64,000 bases of DNA from Sphingopyxis chilensis (GTDB lineage Bacteria > Pseudomonadota > Alphaproteobacteria > Sphingomonadales > Sphingomonadaceae). Shown in pieces: positions 17,070 to 24,839 of the stretch (positions within the stretch are counted from its first letter, which is position 1; each line of letters begins with the position of its first letter). Made by a program: the position numbers and the translations under genes. The stretch lies in NCBI RefSeq assembly GCF_035930445.1, contig NZ_CP142394.1, positions 2,451,501-2,515,500 of the forward strand. The letters run 5' to 3'. Below the pieces are notes generated by a model that was not told the origin of the DNA, made no database searches, and saw only the letters and a program-made list of their open reading frames with translations.

Positions 17070-17693
17070 ATGGCGGACCGTGCTACCCCGCCGACGCTCG
17101 GCGCGGTGATGAAGGGCATAAGGGCGCGCAACGGCTGGACGCTCAAGGAAATGAGCGCGAAGTCGGGCATTCCTGTTTCGACGCTGTCGAAGGTCGAGCA
17201 CGACCGGCTGACTTTGAGCTACGACAAGCTCCAACAGCTCAGCCAGCGACTCAAGATTCGCATGTCGGACCTCTTCGCAGAGGATGAGGAAGATGCCGCA
17301 CCGCGCGTCACCGGACGCCGCAGCATCGGGACCATCGAACGCGCGGCGCGCGTCACGACCGATAATTACGACTATCACTATCTCTGCACCGATTTGCGCC
17401 AGAAACGGATGATCCCGATCCTGACGCGCATCCGCGCCCACAGCGCGCGCGAATTCGGCGAACTCGTCCATCACCAGGGCGAGGAGTTCATCTATGTCCT
17501 CGAAGGGCGGATCGAGGTGCACAGTGAATTTTACGACCCGGTCACGCTCGACGTTGGCCAGGGCATCTATATCGATTCGTCGATGGGCCACGCCTATGTC
17601 GTCGCCGATGGATATGAGGAGGCGCTGGTGCTCGGCGTCTGCTCGAGCGCCGACGACGGACTGATGGATTCGCTGATGAGCCTGCACGGCTGA
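17070..17693 (+). CDS. XRE-type regulator with C-terminal cupin domain
   Basis: This cytoplasmic transcription factor has 207 residues. A helix-turn-helix of XRE type occupies about residues 10-65 (WTLKEMSAKSGIPVSTLSKVEHDRL contains the recognition region). A cupin sensor domain follows at about 115-200 (HHQGEEFIYVLEGRIEVH, then GHAYVVADG). Regulators of this build often sense an amino-acid-derived or other small ligand of the operon they control. The ATG at 17070 is preferred to the in-frame TTG at 17058. It is divergent from the eight-gene operon and 23 bp upstream of the amidohydrolase gene. The conserved sites at 17030-17050 and 13900-13920 are its likely targets. Confidence 0.88.
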   Translation: MADRATPPTLGAVMKGIRARNGWTLKEMSAKSGIPVSTLSKVEHDRLTLSYDKLQQLSQRLKIRMSDLFAEDEEDAAPRVTGRRSIGTIERAARVTTDNYDYHYLCTDLRQKRMIPILTRIRAHSAREFGELVHHQGEEFIYVLEGRIEVHSEFYDPVTLDVGQGIYIDSSMGHAYVVADGYEEALVLGVCSSADDGLMDSLMSLHG

Positions 17694-17716
17694 CTAACCT
17701 GACCCTGGAGAATGAT

Positions 17717-19414
17717 ATGGCATCGCACCGGCGCTTCGCACCCTCCCTGTTGCTGCTTTGCAGTTCGATGCTCATATCCGCCGCCGCAGTCGCGCAGGCG
17801 CCGGCCTATGACCTGATCATCCGCGGCGGCACGCTCTATGACGGGTCGGGCAAGCCGCCCGTCGTCGGCGATGTCGCAATCAAGGACGATCGCATCGTCG
17901 CGATGGGCAAGATCGACGGAACGGCGAAGAGCGAGGTTTCGGCCAAGGGCATGGCGGTCGCGCCCGGCTTTATCAACATGCTGAGCTGGGCGACCGAATC
18001 GCTGATCGCCGATCCCAGAAGCCAGAGCGATATCCGCCAGGGCGTTACGCTGGAGGTGATGGGCGAAGGCTGGTCGATGGGACCGATGAACGCGGCGATG
18101 AAAGCCCAGGAAACGGAGCGGCAGGGCGACATCAAATATCCGATCGAATGGACGACGCTCGGCGATTATTTCGGCTGGCTCGAAAAACGCGGCATTTCGA
18201 CCAATATCGCAAGCTTCGTCGGCGCGGCGACGGTGCGTGTGCACGAACTGGGCGAGGGCGACGTCGATCCGACCCCCGAGCAGCTTGCCCGGATGCGCGC
18301 GCTGGTGCGACAGGCGATGAACGAGGGTGCGATGGGCGTCGGCAGCTCGATCATCTATGCGCCCGGCTCCTACGCCGAAACCGACGAACTCGTCGCGCTG
18401 ACGAGCGAGGCCGCGAAATGCGGCGGCATGTATATCAGCCACATGCGGTCCGAAGGCGACCGGATCGAGGAGGCGGTCGACGAGTTGATCGACATATCGC
18501 GCCGTTCGGGGGCGCCGGCGGAAATCTATCACCTAAAGATGGCGGGGCGCAGCAATTGGGGCAAGCTCAGCGCGATCGTGAAGAAGATCGAGGATGCCCG
18601 CGCCGCGGGACTGCGGATCACGACCGATATGTATACTTATACCGCGGGCGCCACCGGGCTCGACGCCGCGATGCCGACGTGGGTGCAGGCGGGCGGGCTC
18701 GAGAAGTGGATCGAGCGCCTGAAAGACCCGGCGATCCGCGCCCGCGTTGCCGAGGAAATGAAGAAGCCCGGAAGCGACTGGGAAAATCTCTATTTCGGCG
18801 CGGGCGCTGACAAGATGATCCTGTCGGGGTTCAAGAATGACGCGCTGAAGCCGCTGACCGGCAAGACGCTGGCGGAGGTCGCGGCGATGCGCAGCAAGTC
18901 GCCCGAAGAGACGGCGATGGACCTCGTCGTCGAGGACGGCTCGCGCGTCGGCACCGTCTATTTCCTGATGTCCGAGGACAATGTCCGCAAGCAGATCCAG
19001 CTGCCGTGGATGAGCTTCGGATCCGATGCGGCGTCGCAGGCGCCCGAGGGCGTTTTCCTGAAATCGGGCGCACACCCGCGCACCTATGGCAATTTCGCCC
19101 GGCTGCTCGGCCGCTATGTCCGCGACGAAAAGCTGATCCCGCTCGAACAGGCGGTCTATCGTCTGACCACCCTGCCCGCGACCAATTTGGGGATCAAGGA
19201 TCGCGGGGCGCTCAGGCCCGGCTATTATGCCGATGTCGTGGTGTTCGACCCGGCAGTGATCGGCGACCGGTCGACCTTCGAGAAGCCGCACCAATATTCA
19301 GTCGGCGTGCGCGACGTGTTCGTCAACGGCGTCGCGGTGCTACGGAACGGCGAACATAGCGGCGCGACACCGGGGCGCGCGGTGCGCGGCGCGGGCTTCA
19401 ACCGCTGTTCCTAA
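17717..19414 (+). CDS. Exported amidohydrolase of the N-acyl-D-amino-acid deacylase family, atypical metal site
   Basis: This D-aminoacylase-family amidohydrolase has 565 residues and a signal peptide ending at AAVAQA. The family frame is clear: DLIIRGGTLYDGSGKP, VAPGFI, YISHMRSEGD (His), IYHLKMAGRSNWGK (His) and SFGSDAASQ (Asp), then the usual C-terminal strand with VVVFDP. The HxH pair expected after GFID is Leu89 and Trp91 here (GFINMLSW), and the metal-binding Cys of known D-aminoacylases corresponds to Glu117 (MGEGWSMGP). So one of two metal positions seems lost and the other has a swapped ligand. It is co-directional with the XRE-cupin gene. In a D-Glu operon a deacylase for N-acyl-D-amino acids would fit, but the altered site leaves activity open. 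Confidence 0.82.
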   Translation: MASHRRFAPSLLLLCSSMLISAAAVAQAPAYDLIIRGGTLYDGSGKPPVVGDVAIKDDRIVAMGKIDGTAKSEVSAKGMAVAPGFINMLSWATESLIADPRSQSDIRQGVTLEVMGEGWSMGPMNAAMKAQETERQGDIKYPIEWTTLGDYFGWLEKRGISTNIASFVGAATVRVHELGEGDVDPTPEQLARMRALVRQAMNEGAMGVGSSIIYAPGSYAETDELVALTSEAAKCGGMYISHMRSEGDRIEEAVDELIDISRRSGAPAEIYHLKMAGRSNWGKLSAIVKKIEDARAAGLRITTDMYTYTAGATGLDAAMPTWVQAGGLEKWIERLKDPAIRARVAEEMKKPGSDWENLYFGAGADKMILSGFKNDALKPLTGKTLAEVAAMRSKSPEETAMDLVVEDGSRVGTVYFLMSEDNVRKQIQLPWMSFGSDAASQAPEGVFLKSGAHPRTYGNFARLLGRYVRDEKLIPLEQAVYRLTTLPATNLGIKDRGALRPGYYADVVVFDPAVIGDRSTFEKPHQYSVGVRDVFVNGVAVLRNGEHSGATPGRAVRGAGFNRCS

Positions 19415-20310
19415 GCGGCGGCAAGCAAGAGCCGCTGCTGGGCGGGTGATCTGAACAGGAAATCATGCGGCAGGCCGAGGCGGACGCTCGCCTGACAATG
19501 CGGCGCCGCACGATCGACATGTCGGTCGGCGAGCCGGCCGGCGATGCGCAGCGCGGCGCGGTCGCGCCGCGTCAGGTCGTAGCGGGTTCCAAGCGCCAGC
19601 TTGTGCCGGATATGATCGGGCAGCAGCGACACCGACGCGCGGGCGATGGCGCGATGCAGAAAACGCGGCACGCCCGGCGCAGCGCGGCCCGACTGGATAA
19701 TATCGAGGAATTCGAAGATGATCGGATGCGGCTCCAAGCGCGGTTCGAGTTCGGCCATCATGTCCATGAACGCAGCCACCGTTGGCGGGGTGCGACGCGC
19801 GCCGAACTCGCGCCCGATCGCATCGCCGTCGCGCATGAAGCGGTCCTTGTCGGCATCGCTCAGCGGGTGGACGAAACGATCATAGGCCATCAGGAAACCA
19901 TAGGAAGCCGTCGCCGCGACCCAGTCGAGCAGGAGCGGGTCCATCGCGCGATATCTCTCCCCCACCGACGTTTCGCCTTTCACCTTGCCGTGCATGCGGT
20001 TGACCTTGCCGATCACCTCCTTCGCGGCGCTTGCGGACCCATAACAGGCGAGCATGGCGACGAGACCGGTGCGGCGCGAGCGGCCGATCGGATCGGTCTT
20101 GTAGGTTGAATGGTCCCACACCCCCGACCGGATGCGCGGCTCGGCGAATTCGAGCAGCACCGCCGCGATGCCGCCGATGCCGAGCGCGATCGGATTCTTG
20201 TACACGCGCCACTGGACGCTGTCGGGCGCGAGCAGCGCAGGTTCGCCAGTCGGCGCGGCGAAATCGATCGCGGTCCCCAGATAGTCGGTCTGCATCGGCA
20301 AACGCGCCAC
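19411..20310 (-). CDS. DUF2236 (MpaB-family) oxygenase-like protein
   Basis: This protein of 299 residues belongs to the DUF2236/MpaB family, which also contains the haem-dependent rubber oxygenases (Lcp). Recognisable blocks are TGLVAMLACYGSASAA, VNRMHGKVKG and YRAMDPLLLDWVAATASYGFLMAY. The GTG start at 20310 is supported by AAGGAGG eight bases upstream. It begins 13 bp after the TonB receptor gene ends, so the pair is probably one transcript. The 3' end overlaps the convergent amidohydrolase by 4 bp. The role is presumably oxidation of a hydrophobic substrate imported by the receptor (inference). Confidence 0.82.
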   Translation of the reverse strand: MARLPMQTDYLGTAIDFAAPTGEPALLAPDSVQWRVYKNPIALGIGGIAAVLLEFAEPRIRSGVWDHSTYKTDPIGRSRRTGLVAMLACYGSASAAKEVIGKVNRMHGKVKGETSVGERYRAMDPLLLDWVAATASYGFLMAYDRFVHPLSDADKDRFMRDGDAIGREFGARRTPPTVAAFMDMMAELEPRLEPHPIIFEFLDIIQSGRAAPGVPRFLHRAIARASVSLLPDHIRHKLALGTRYDLTRRDRAALRIAGRLADRHVDRAAPHCQASVRLGLPHDFLFRSPAQQRLLLAAA

Positions 20311-20323
20311 GTTGATGGCCTCC

Positions 20324-22771
20324 TTAGAAGTCGTAACCGACGGTCAGCCCATAGGTTCGCGGCTGGTTGGCGAAACGCACGACAACATTGGCGTTGCTCG
20401 CCACCGCCGACCAATAATATCTGTCGAGCAGATTCTTCGCCCACAGCGATACCGACCAGCCGCTTTCATGCCGAAGGCCAAGGCTTGCGTTGACGGTGCC
20501 ATAGGCATCGACCTTGTAGAGATCGAGATCCTCGAAGATCGTATTCGACTTGCTCTGGTATCGCGCGCTGACCGCGCCCGTCAGGCTGATCTCCTCGCTG
20601 ACCGGCGTGTCATAGGCGATCGTGATGCTACCCTGGAATTTCGGGCTATAGATGAATTCGGCGCCGTCGAAATTTTCTGGCTGGCCGGCCGCGTTGGTGC
20701 CGTTGTAATCATTGATCCGCGTCTTCAGCCACAGCGCGTTGGCGGCGAGAGTCAGCCCCGTCGCCGGCCGGATCGTCAGTTCGCCTTCGACCCCATAGGC
20801 CTCGCTGTCGGGGACATTATCGAGGCGCGACAATGCGGTGTAGATCGGGTCGGCGAAATAGGTGCTGATCTGCTTGTCGCGATAATCATAGTAGAAGGCC
20901 GAGAGATTGGCCTGCACCGCGCGGTCGGCGAGCGTCGCCTTCACGCCGACTTCGTAGGCGGTCAGTTTCTCTTGCTTCACCGGTGCATTCTGGCGCGCGA
21001 GGTTCGCGGCGTTGATCGGCGTCGTCCCCGATTTATAGCCGCGCGATACCGACACATACATCAGGGTGTCGTCATTCGGCGACCAGTCGAGTGCGACACG
21101 CCACGCGAGATTATCTTCCTTGAGCAGCGACTGCACCTCGCCGAAAGTGCCCGTCGCAGGATCGAATGTGTTGCACTGACCCGCCGCGATTTCGGGCGCG
21201 AGGACGCCATAGGTCTGGAAATAGAGCGCGCGGTTCACGACGTTGACGTTGGGCAGCATATTGCCGTTGAAATCGCGCGAGCAGCCATTGTAGCGCTGCT
21301 TGTCCTCGGTATAGCGCACCCCGACCGTCAGCTTCACCTGCTCGGTCAGTTCGGCATCCGCGTTGCCGAAAATGCTCCACGTCTTCGTCCGGATACGACC
21401 GAAATCCTCATAGGTGCGGAAAGCCTGGCTGAGTTCGGTCGGCGTATAGCCACCCGAATTGAACGGCGTCCCGAGCAAGGGCACACCCGCGCCGCGAATG
21501 AGCCCGACGTTGGCGTTCTGGCCCAGCAAGGTGCGGTTGGAATCGATGATGCGGTCGTTCGCATAATAGGCGCCGACGAGCCAGTTGACCGCGCCGCTTT
21601 CGCCTTCCAGATGCAGTTCCTGTGCGAAGCTCTTGATCCGCCCGACGGTGTTCTGGAGCAGGATTTCGAACGGCGCGCCGCTCCAGTCGGAGAGCGCGTT
21701 GCGCCTGAAATCATTATAGCTCGTCAGCGAAACGAGCTTCGTCGTTTCACCGAGATCCTGATCCCAGCGCAGCTTGAGCCCCCAGAAGCGATTGTCCTCG
21801 GCGAGCGGGCCATCGAGGCCGAGCCCCGAGCCGATGTCGGCAGAGCGCGCAGCTTCGGGCGCCCAGTCGGCCTGGCTTGCCTTGGTCGGGAAATTGTGCG
21901 CGATATAATCGGCGAGCCCGGGCGCGTTGAAGAAGCGCGAATTGCTGGTGCCGGTGACGGGGTCGGTCGCAGGCGTGAAGCCGATCCCCTGCCCCGCGAC
22001 GGTATCCGACCTGTTGCGCCACCAGGTTACGGAAAGGTCGAAATGTGTTCCCGGCGCCGGATCGATCGCAAGCGAGCCGCGGATGCCCAGCTTGTCGACC
22101 TCGCCGAGCCGTTCGTCCCGCGTGTTGCTGACCTGCCAGCCCTTGTCGCTATTTTCGCTGCGGAACGCGATGCGCGCCGCGACGCCTTCGCCGAGCGGGC
22201 CCGAAATATGGCCGCCGATATTATAGGTCTGGTAATTGCCGAGGTCGGCCTTGATGCTCCCCGCGAAACTGTCGGTCGGCTTGGCGGTGATGAAGTTGAT
22301 CAGGCCCGCCGTCGTGTTGCGCCCATAGAGCGTGCCCTGCGGGCCTTTGAGCACCTCGACGCGCTCGAGGTCCATCACCGGGCCGGTGTTCATGATCGGA
22401 TAGGCATAGGCGACTTCGTCGACATAGGTGCCGACGGTCGAGGTCGAGGAGAGGTTGATCGTGTTGAAGCCGATTCCGCGCAGCGTATAGGTAGGCACGC
22501 CCTGATAGCTTTGCGAAACGGTGAAGCTCGGCGCGACCGCAGTCAGATCGCGCATGTCGGTGACGCGCAGATTTTCCAGCGTTTCGCCATCGACCGCCTG
22601 GATCGCCATACCGACGTCGTTCATCGACTCCGCGCGGCGCTGTGCGGTGACAATGATGTCGCCTTCGGCCGCGACGCCGTCGGGCGCGCCTTCCCCGGCG
22701 GCAAAAGCAGGCGCCGCCAGAACGAGCCCCATCGCCGAACCCGCGCCCAGCAAGATACGCATTGCTTTCAT
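20324..22771 (-). CDS. TonB-dependent receptor
   Basis: This outer-membrane receptor has 815 residues. The signal peptide ends at AAPAFA, followed by a TonB-box-like GDIIVTAQRR. The plug has YTLRGIGFNTINLS and LERVEVLKGPQGTLYGRNTTAGLINFIT; the barrel ends in VGYDF. The ATG at 22771 follows GAGAGG; an in-frame GTG one codon earlier is possible. It heads a two-gene unit with the MpaB-type protein and is divergent from a LuxR-type regulator. Ligand unknown; the plug with NTTAG is common in sphingomonad receptors for aromatic or terpenoid compounds, so a hydrophobic substrate is a guess. Confidence 0.92.
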   Translation of the reverse strand: MKAMRILLGAGSAMGLVLAAPAFAAGEGAPDGVAAEGDIIVTAQRRAESMNDVGMAIQAVDGETLENLRVTDMRDLTAVAPSFTVSQSYQGVPTYTLRGIGFNTINLSSTSTVGTYVDEVAYAYPIMNTGPVMDLERVEVLKGPQGTLYGRNTTAGLINFITAKPTDSFAGSIKADLGNYQTYNIGGHISGPLGEGVAARIAFRSENSDKGWQVSNTRDERLGEVDKLGIRGSLAIDPAPGTHFDLSVTWWRNRSDTVAGQGIGFTPATDPVTGTSNSRFFNAPGLADYIAHNFPTKASQADWAPEAARSADIGSGLGLDGPLAEDNRFWGLKLRWDQDLGETTKLVSLTSYNDFRRNALSDWSGAPFEILLQNTVGRIKSFAQELHLEGESGAVNWLVGAYYANDRIIDSNRTLLGQNANVGLIRGAGVPLLGTPFNSGGYTPTELSQAFRTYEDFGRIRTKTWSIFGNADAELTEQVKLTVGVRYTEDKQRYNGCSRDFNGNMLPNVNVVNRALYFQTYGVLAPEIAAGQCNTFDPATGTFGEVQSLLKEDNLAWRVALDWSPNDDTLMYVSVSRGYKSGTTPINAANLARQNAPVKQEKLTAYEVGVKATLADRAVQANLSAFYYDYRDKQISTYFADPIYTALSRLDNVPDSEAYGVEGELTIRPATGLTLAANALWLKTRINDYNGTNAAGQPENFDGAEFIYSPKFQGSITIAYDTPVSEEISLTGAVSARYQSKSNTIFEDLDLYKVDAYGTVNASLGLRHESGWSVSLWAKNLLDRYYWSAVASNANVVVRFANQPRTYGLTVGYDF

Positions 22772-22873
22772 CACTCATCCTCTCTCAAACACCTTGTCCC
22801 GCGGCTCGTCTTTGTGCGAGCGTCGCGCGAACCGGACCGTGACAGAACAAAGGATTGCGGCGGGGCGAGCAAG

Positions 22874-22889
22874 CTGACACCTGTGTCAG
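22874..22889. promoter_or_regulatory. 16-bp palindrome in the LuxR-gene leader, candidate LuxR operator
   Basis: CTGACACCTGTGTCAG is a perfect 7-bp inverted repeat around a 2-bp centre. It lies in the divergent gap between the TonB receptor (22771) and the LuxR-type gene (22910), a few bases upstream of that gene's AAGGAGG. LuxR-family regulators bind dyads of about this size, so this is a plausible operator. Which regulator binds it is inference. Confidence 0.5.
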
Positions 22890-22909
22890 GATAAAGGAGG
22901 GACGCGGGC

Positions 22910-23659
22910 GTGACCGATCAGAGGGCCGAATGCTGGGCGGAGATGCCTGCGCTCGTAGCGGCGGTGCAAGCCGCGGGCGATGCGATCGGCCTTCCCTATG
23001 TCGCGGCGCAAGCGGACCTTGGCGACCCCGAACCGATGAGCGACGAGGAAGGCCGCCCCTACGCCGAAACCAGCTTTCACTGGGTTGATCCGAGCTATGC
23101 CTATTGGCGCGACCGCAAGCTCGCGCTGCAACTCGCCTTCCTCACCGCTGCGCGCCTCGCCGCCGAACCCTTTTACTACAGTGACGGGCGCCTCGGCACG
23201 TGGCGCCCGTCGCACCTTCTCGACAAGGTCGACTGTTCGCAGGCTCGGAACACGCCCAATTTCGGCGAGGCGATCATCGCGCCGGTGCATCTGCCGCGCG
23301 GGCTGGTCGGCGCGGTCTTCTGGTGCTCGCGCGAACCGATCGGGGTGGAGGCGGTCTTCGCCGAACAAGCCGGGCATCTGCACAACCTTGCGGTCAAGCT
23401 GGTCGCGACGCACAACGAGGCGCGCGGCCGCCCGCGCAACGCCACCGTGCCGCAGACGCTGACGCGGCGCGAGGTGCAATGCCTGCGTTGGGCAGCGGCG
23501 GGCAAGACCGACGGCGAGATCGGCATCATCCTGTCGCTGTCGGTGTCGACGGTGCGCTTCCACTTGCGCAACGCCGCGGGCAAGCTCGGCGCGACCGGTC
23601 GCGCCCAGTCGATCCAGATCGCCGCCGGGCTCGGCTTCGTCGGCGCGCGCGCCGCCTGA
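22910..23659 (+). CDS. LuxR-family transcriptional regulator (no luxI nearby)
   Basis: This regulator has 249 residues. The C-terminal LuxR helix-turn-helix is clear (LTRREVQCLRWAAAGKTDGEI, then SVSTVRFHLRNAAGKLGA). The N-terminal ~170 residues look like a ligand-binding domain of the autoinducer-binding type, with a Trp/Tyr-rich stretch (HWVDPSYAYW). The GTG at 22910 is supported by AAGGAGG nine bases before it. No luxI-type synthase is in the window, so it is a LuxR solo that could sense a metabolite. It is 49 bp upstream of an acyl-CoA dehydrogenase gene and divergent from the TonB receptor/MpaB pair, which are likely targets. Confidence 0.85.
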   Translation: MTDQRAECWAEMPALVAAVQAAGDAIGLPYVAAQADLGDPEPMSDEEGRPYAETSFHWVDPSYAYWRDRKLALQLAFLTAARLAAEPFYYSDGRLGTWRPSHLLDKVDCSQARNTPNFGEAIIAPVHLPRGLVGAVFWCSREPIGVEAVFAEQAGHLHNLAVKLVATHNEARGRPRNATVPQTLTRREVQCLRWAAAGKTDGEIGIILSLSVSTVRFHLRNAAGKLGATGRAQSIQIAAGLGFVGARAA

Positions 23660-23708
23660 TGCAGGTGCCAGCTTGGCGCGGCATCGGCCAAGAGCCTAAG
23701 CCGGGACT

Positions 23709-24839
23709 ATGGACATGCTGAACGACCCGGCGTTGACGGCCTTTCGCGGCGAGGTTCGCACCTTTCTTGCGACGCATCTGACCGAGGACATCCGCCGCGG
23801 CGCAGCGCGCGCAACGAGCGTCTTCATCGACCCCGATATCTCGCTGCCCTGGCAGCGCATACTTCATGCCAAGGGCTGGGCCGCGCCCGACTGGCCCGCC
23901 GAGTTCGGTGGTCCCGGGTGGAGCGAGATCGAGCGTTATATCTTCGCCGCCGAATGCGCAGGGGCCGGCGCGCCGAACCTGGCGCCGATGGGGCTGAAAA
24001 TGGTGGCGCCAGTGATCATGCACTATGGCAGCCCGGAACAGCGCGCCCATTATCTGCCGCGCATATTGTCGGGCGAGGATTATTGGTGCCAGGGCTTTTC
24101 CGAACCCGGCGCGGGATCCGATCTTGCCGCGCTGCAATTACGGGCCGTGCCCGATGGCGCCGACTATGTGCTGAACGGTTCGAAGATCTGGACCACGCAC
24201 GCACATTTCGCGAACCGCATGTTCGCGCTGGTGCGGACGTCGAATGAAGGCAAACCGCAGGCGGGTATCAGCTTCCTGCTGCTCGACATGGCAACGCCGG
24301 GGATCAGCGTCGAGCCAATCCGCACACTCGCGGGCGATCATGAGTTCAACCAGGTCTTCTTCGACGATGTGCGCGTGCCGCAGGCAAACCGGCTCGGCGA
24401 CGAGAATGAGGGCTGGTCGGTCGCGAAGCACCTGCTGACGTTCGAGCGCGGCGGCAAATATGCGCCGGGGCTGATCGGTCGGCTCGAACGGCTGCGTGCG
24501 CATCACGACATCGACCCCGCACTTCGCGCGCAGCTCGACCGCGAGGCAGTGACGCTCAAGGCGCTGCAGGCACTCGAGCTGAAAGCGATGCGCGGCGTAG
24601 GCGGCAGCGCGGCGCTCTATGCCTCGGCGCTCAAGATCCTCGGGACGGAGGCAGCGCAGCGCATCGACACGCTGGCATGCGAGCTCGCCGGCTATGCGGC
24701 ATGGGCCGACGCCGACGGGCAGGCGCCCGCCGATCTGGCGGTCGCGGTCCCGCGCTACCTCAACGATCGCGCCGCGACCATCTATGCCGGATCGAACGAA
24801 ATCCAGCGCGACCTGATCGCGCGGGCGATGCTCGGCTAG
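23709..24839 (+). CDS. Acyl-CoA dehydrogenase
   Basis: This flavoprotein of 376 residues oxidises acyl-CoA to enoyl-CoA. Signatures are WCQGFSEPGAGSDLA, NGSKIWTTHAHFA, the FDDVRVP block and the C-terminal YAGSNEIQRDLIARAML. The last carries the Glu-containing segment that includes the catalytic base in many family members. It is co-directional with and 49 bp after the LuxR-type gene. Its stop codon shares the tetramer CTAG with the stop of the convergent homologue at 24836. The two dehydrogenases may form a heteromeric enzyme of the kind known in steroid and terpenoid side-chain degradation (inference). Confidence 0.93.
   Translation: MDMLNDPALTAFRGEVRTFLATHLTEDIRRGAARATSVFIDPDISLPWQRILHAKGWAAPDWPAEFGGPGWSEIERYIFAAECAGAGAPNLAPMGLKMVAPVIMHYGSPEQRAHYLPRILSGEDYWCQGFSEPGAGSDLAALQLRAVPDGADYVLNGSKIWTTHAHFANRMFALVRTSNEGKPQAGISFLLLDMATPGISVEPIRTLAGDHEFNQVFFDDVRVPQANRLGDENEGWSVAKHLLTFERGGKYAPGLIGRLERLRAHHDIDPALRAQLDREAVTLKALQALELKAMRGVGGSAALYASALKILGTEAAQRIDTLACELAGYAAWADADGQAPADLAVAVPRYLNDRAATIYAGSNEIQRDLIARAMLG

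Noticed and set aside
20312..22894. Long plus-strand open frame of 860 codons
   Set aside because: It lies opposite the TonB receptor gene and has Arg/Asp-rich, low-complexity content typical of antisense shadows in GC-rich DNA.
22910..23659. Quorum-sensing pair
   Set aside because: No luxI-type synthase is found in the window, so I treat the LuxR gene as a solo.
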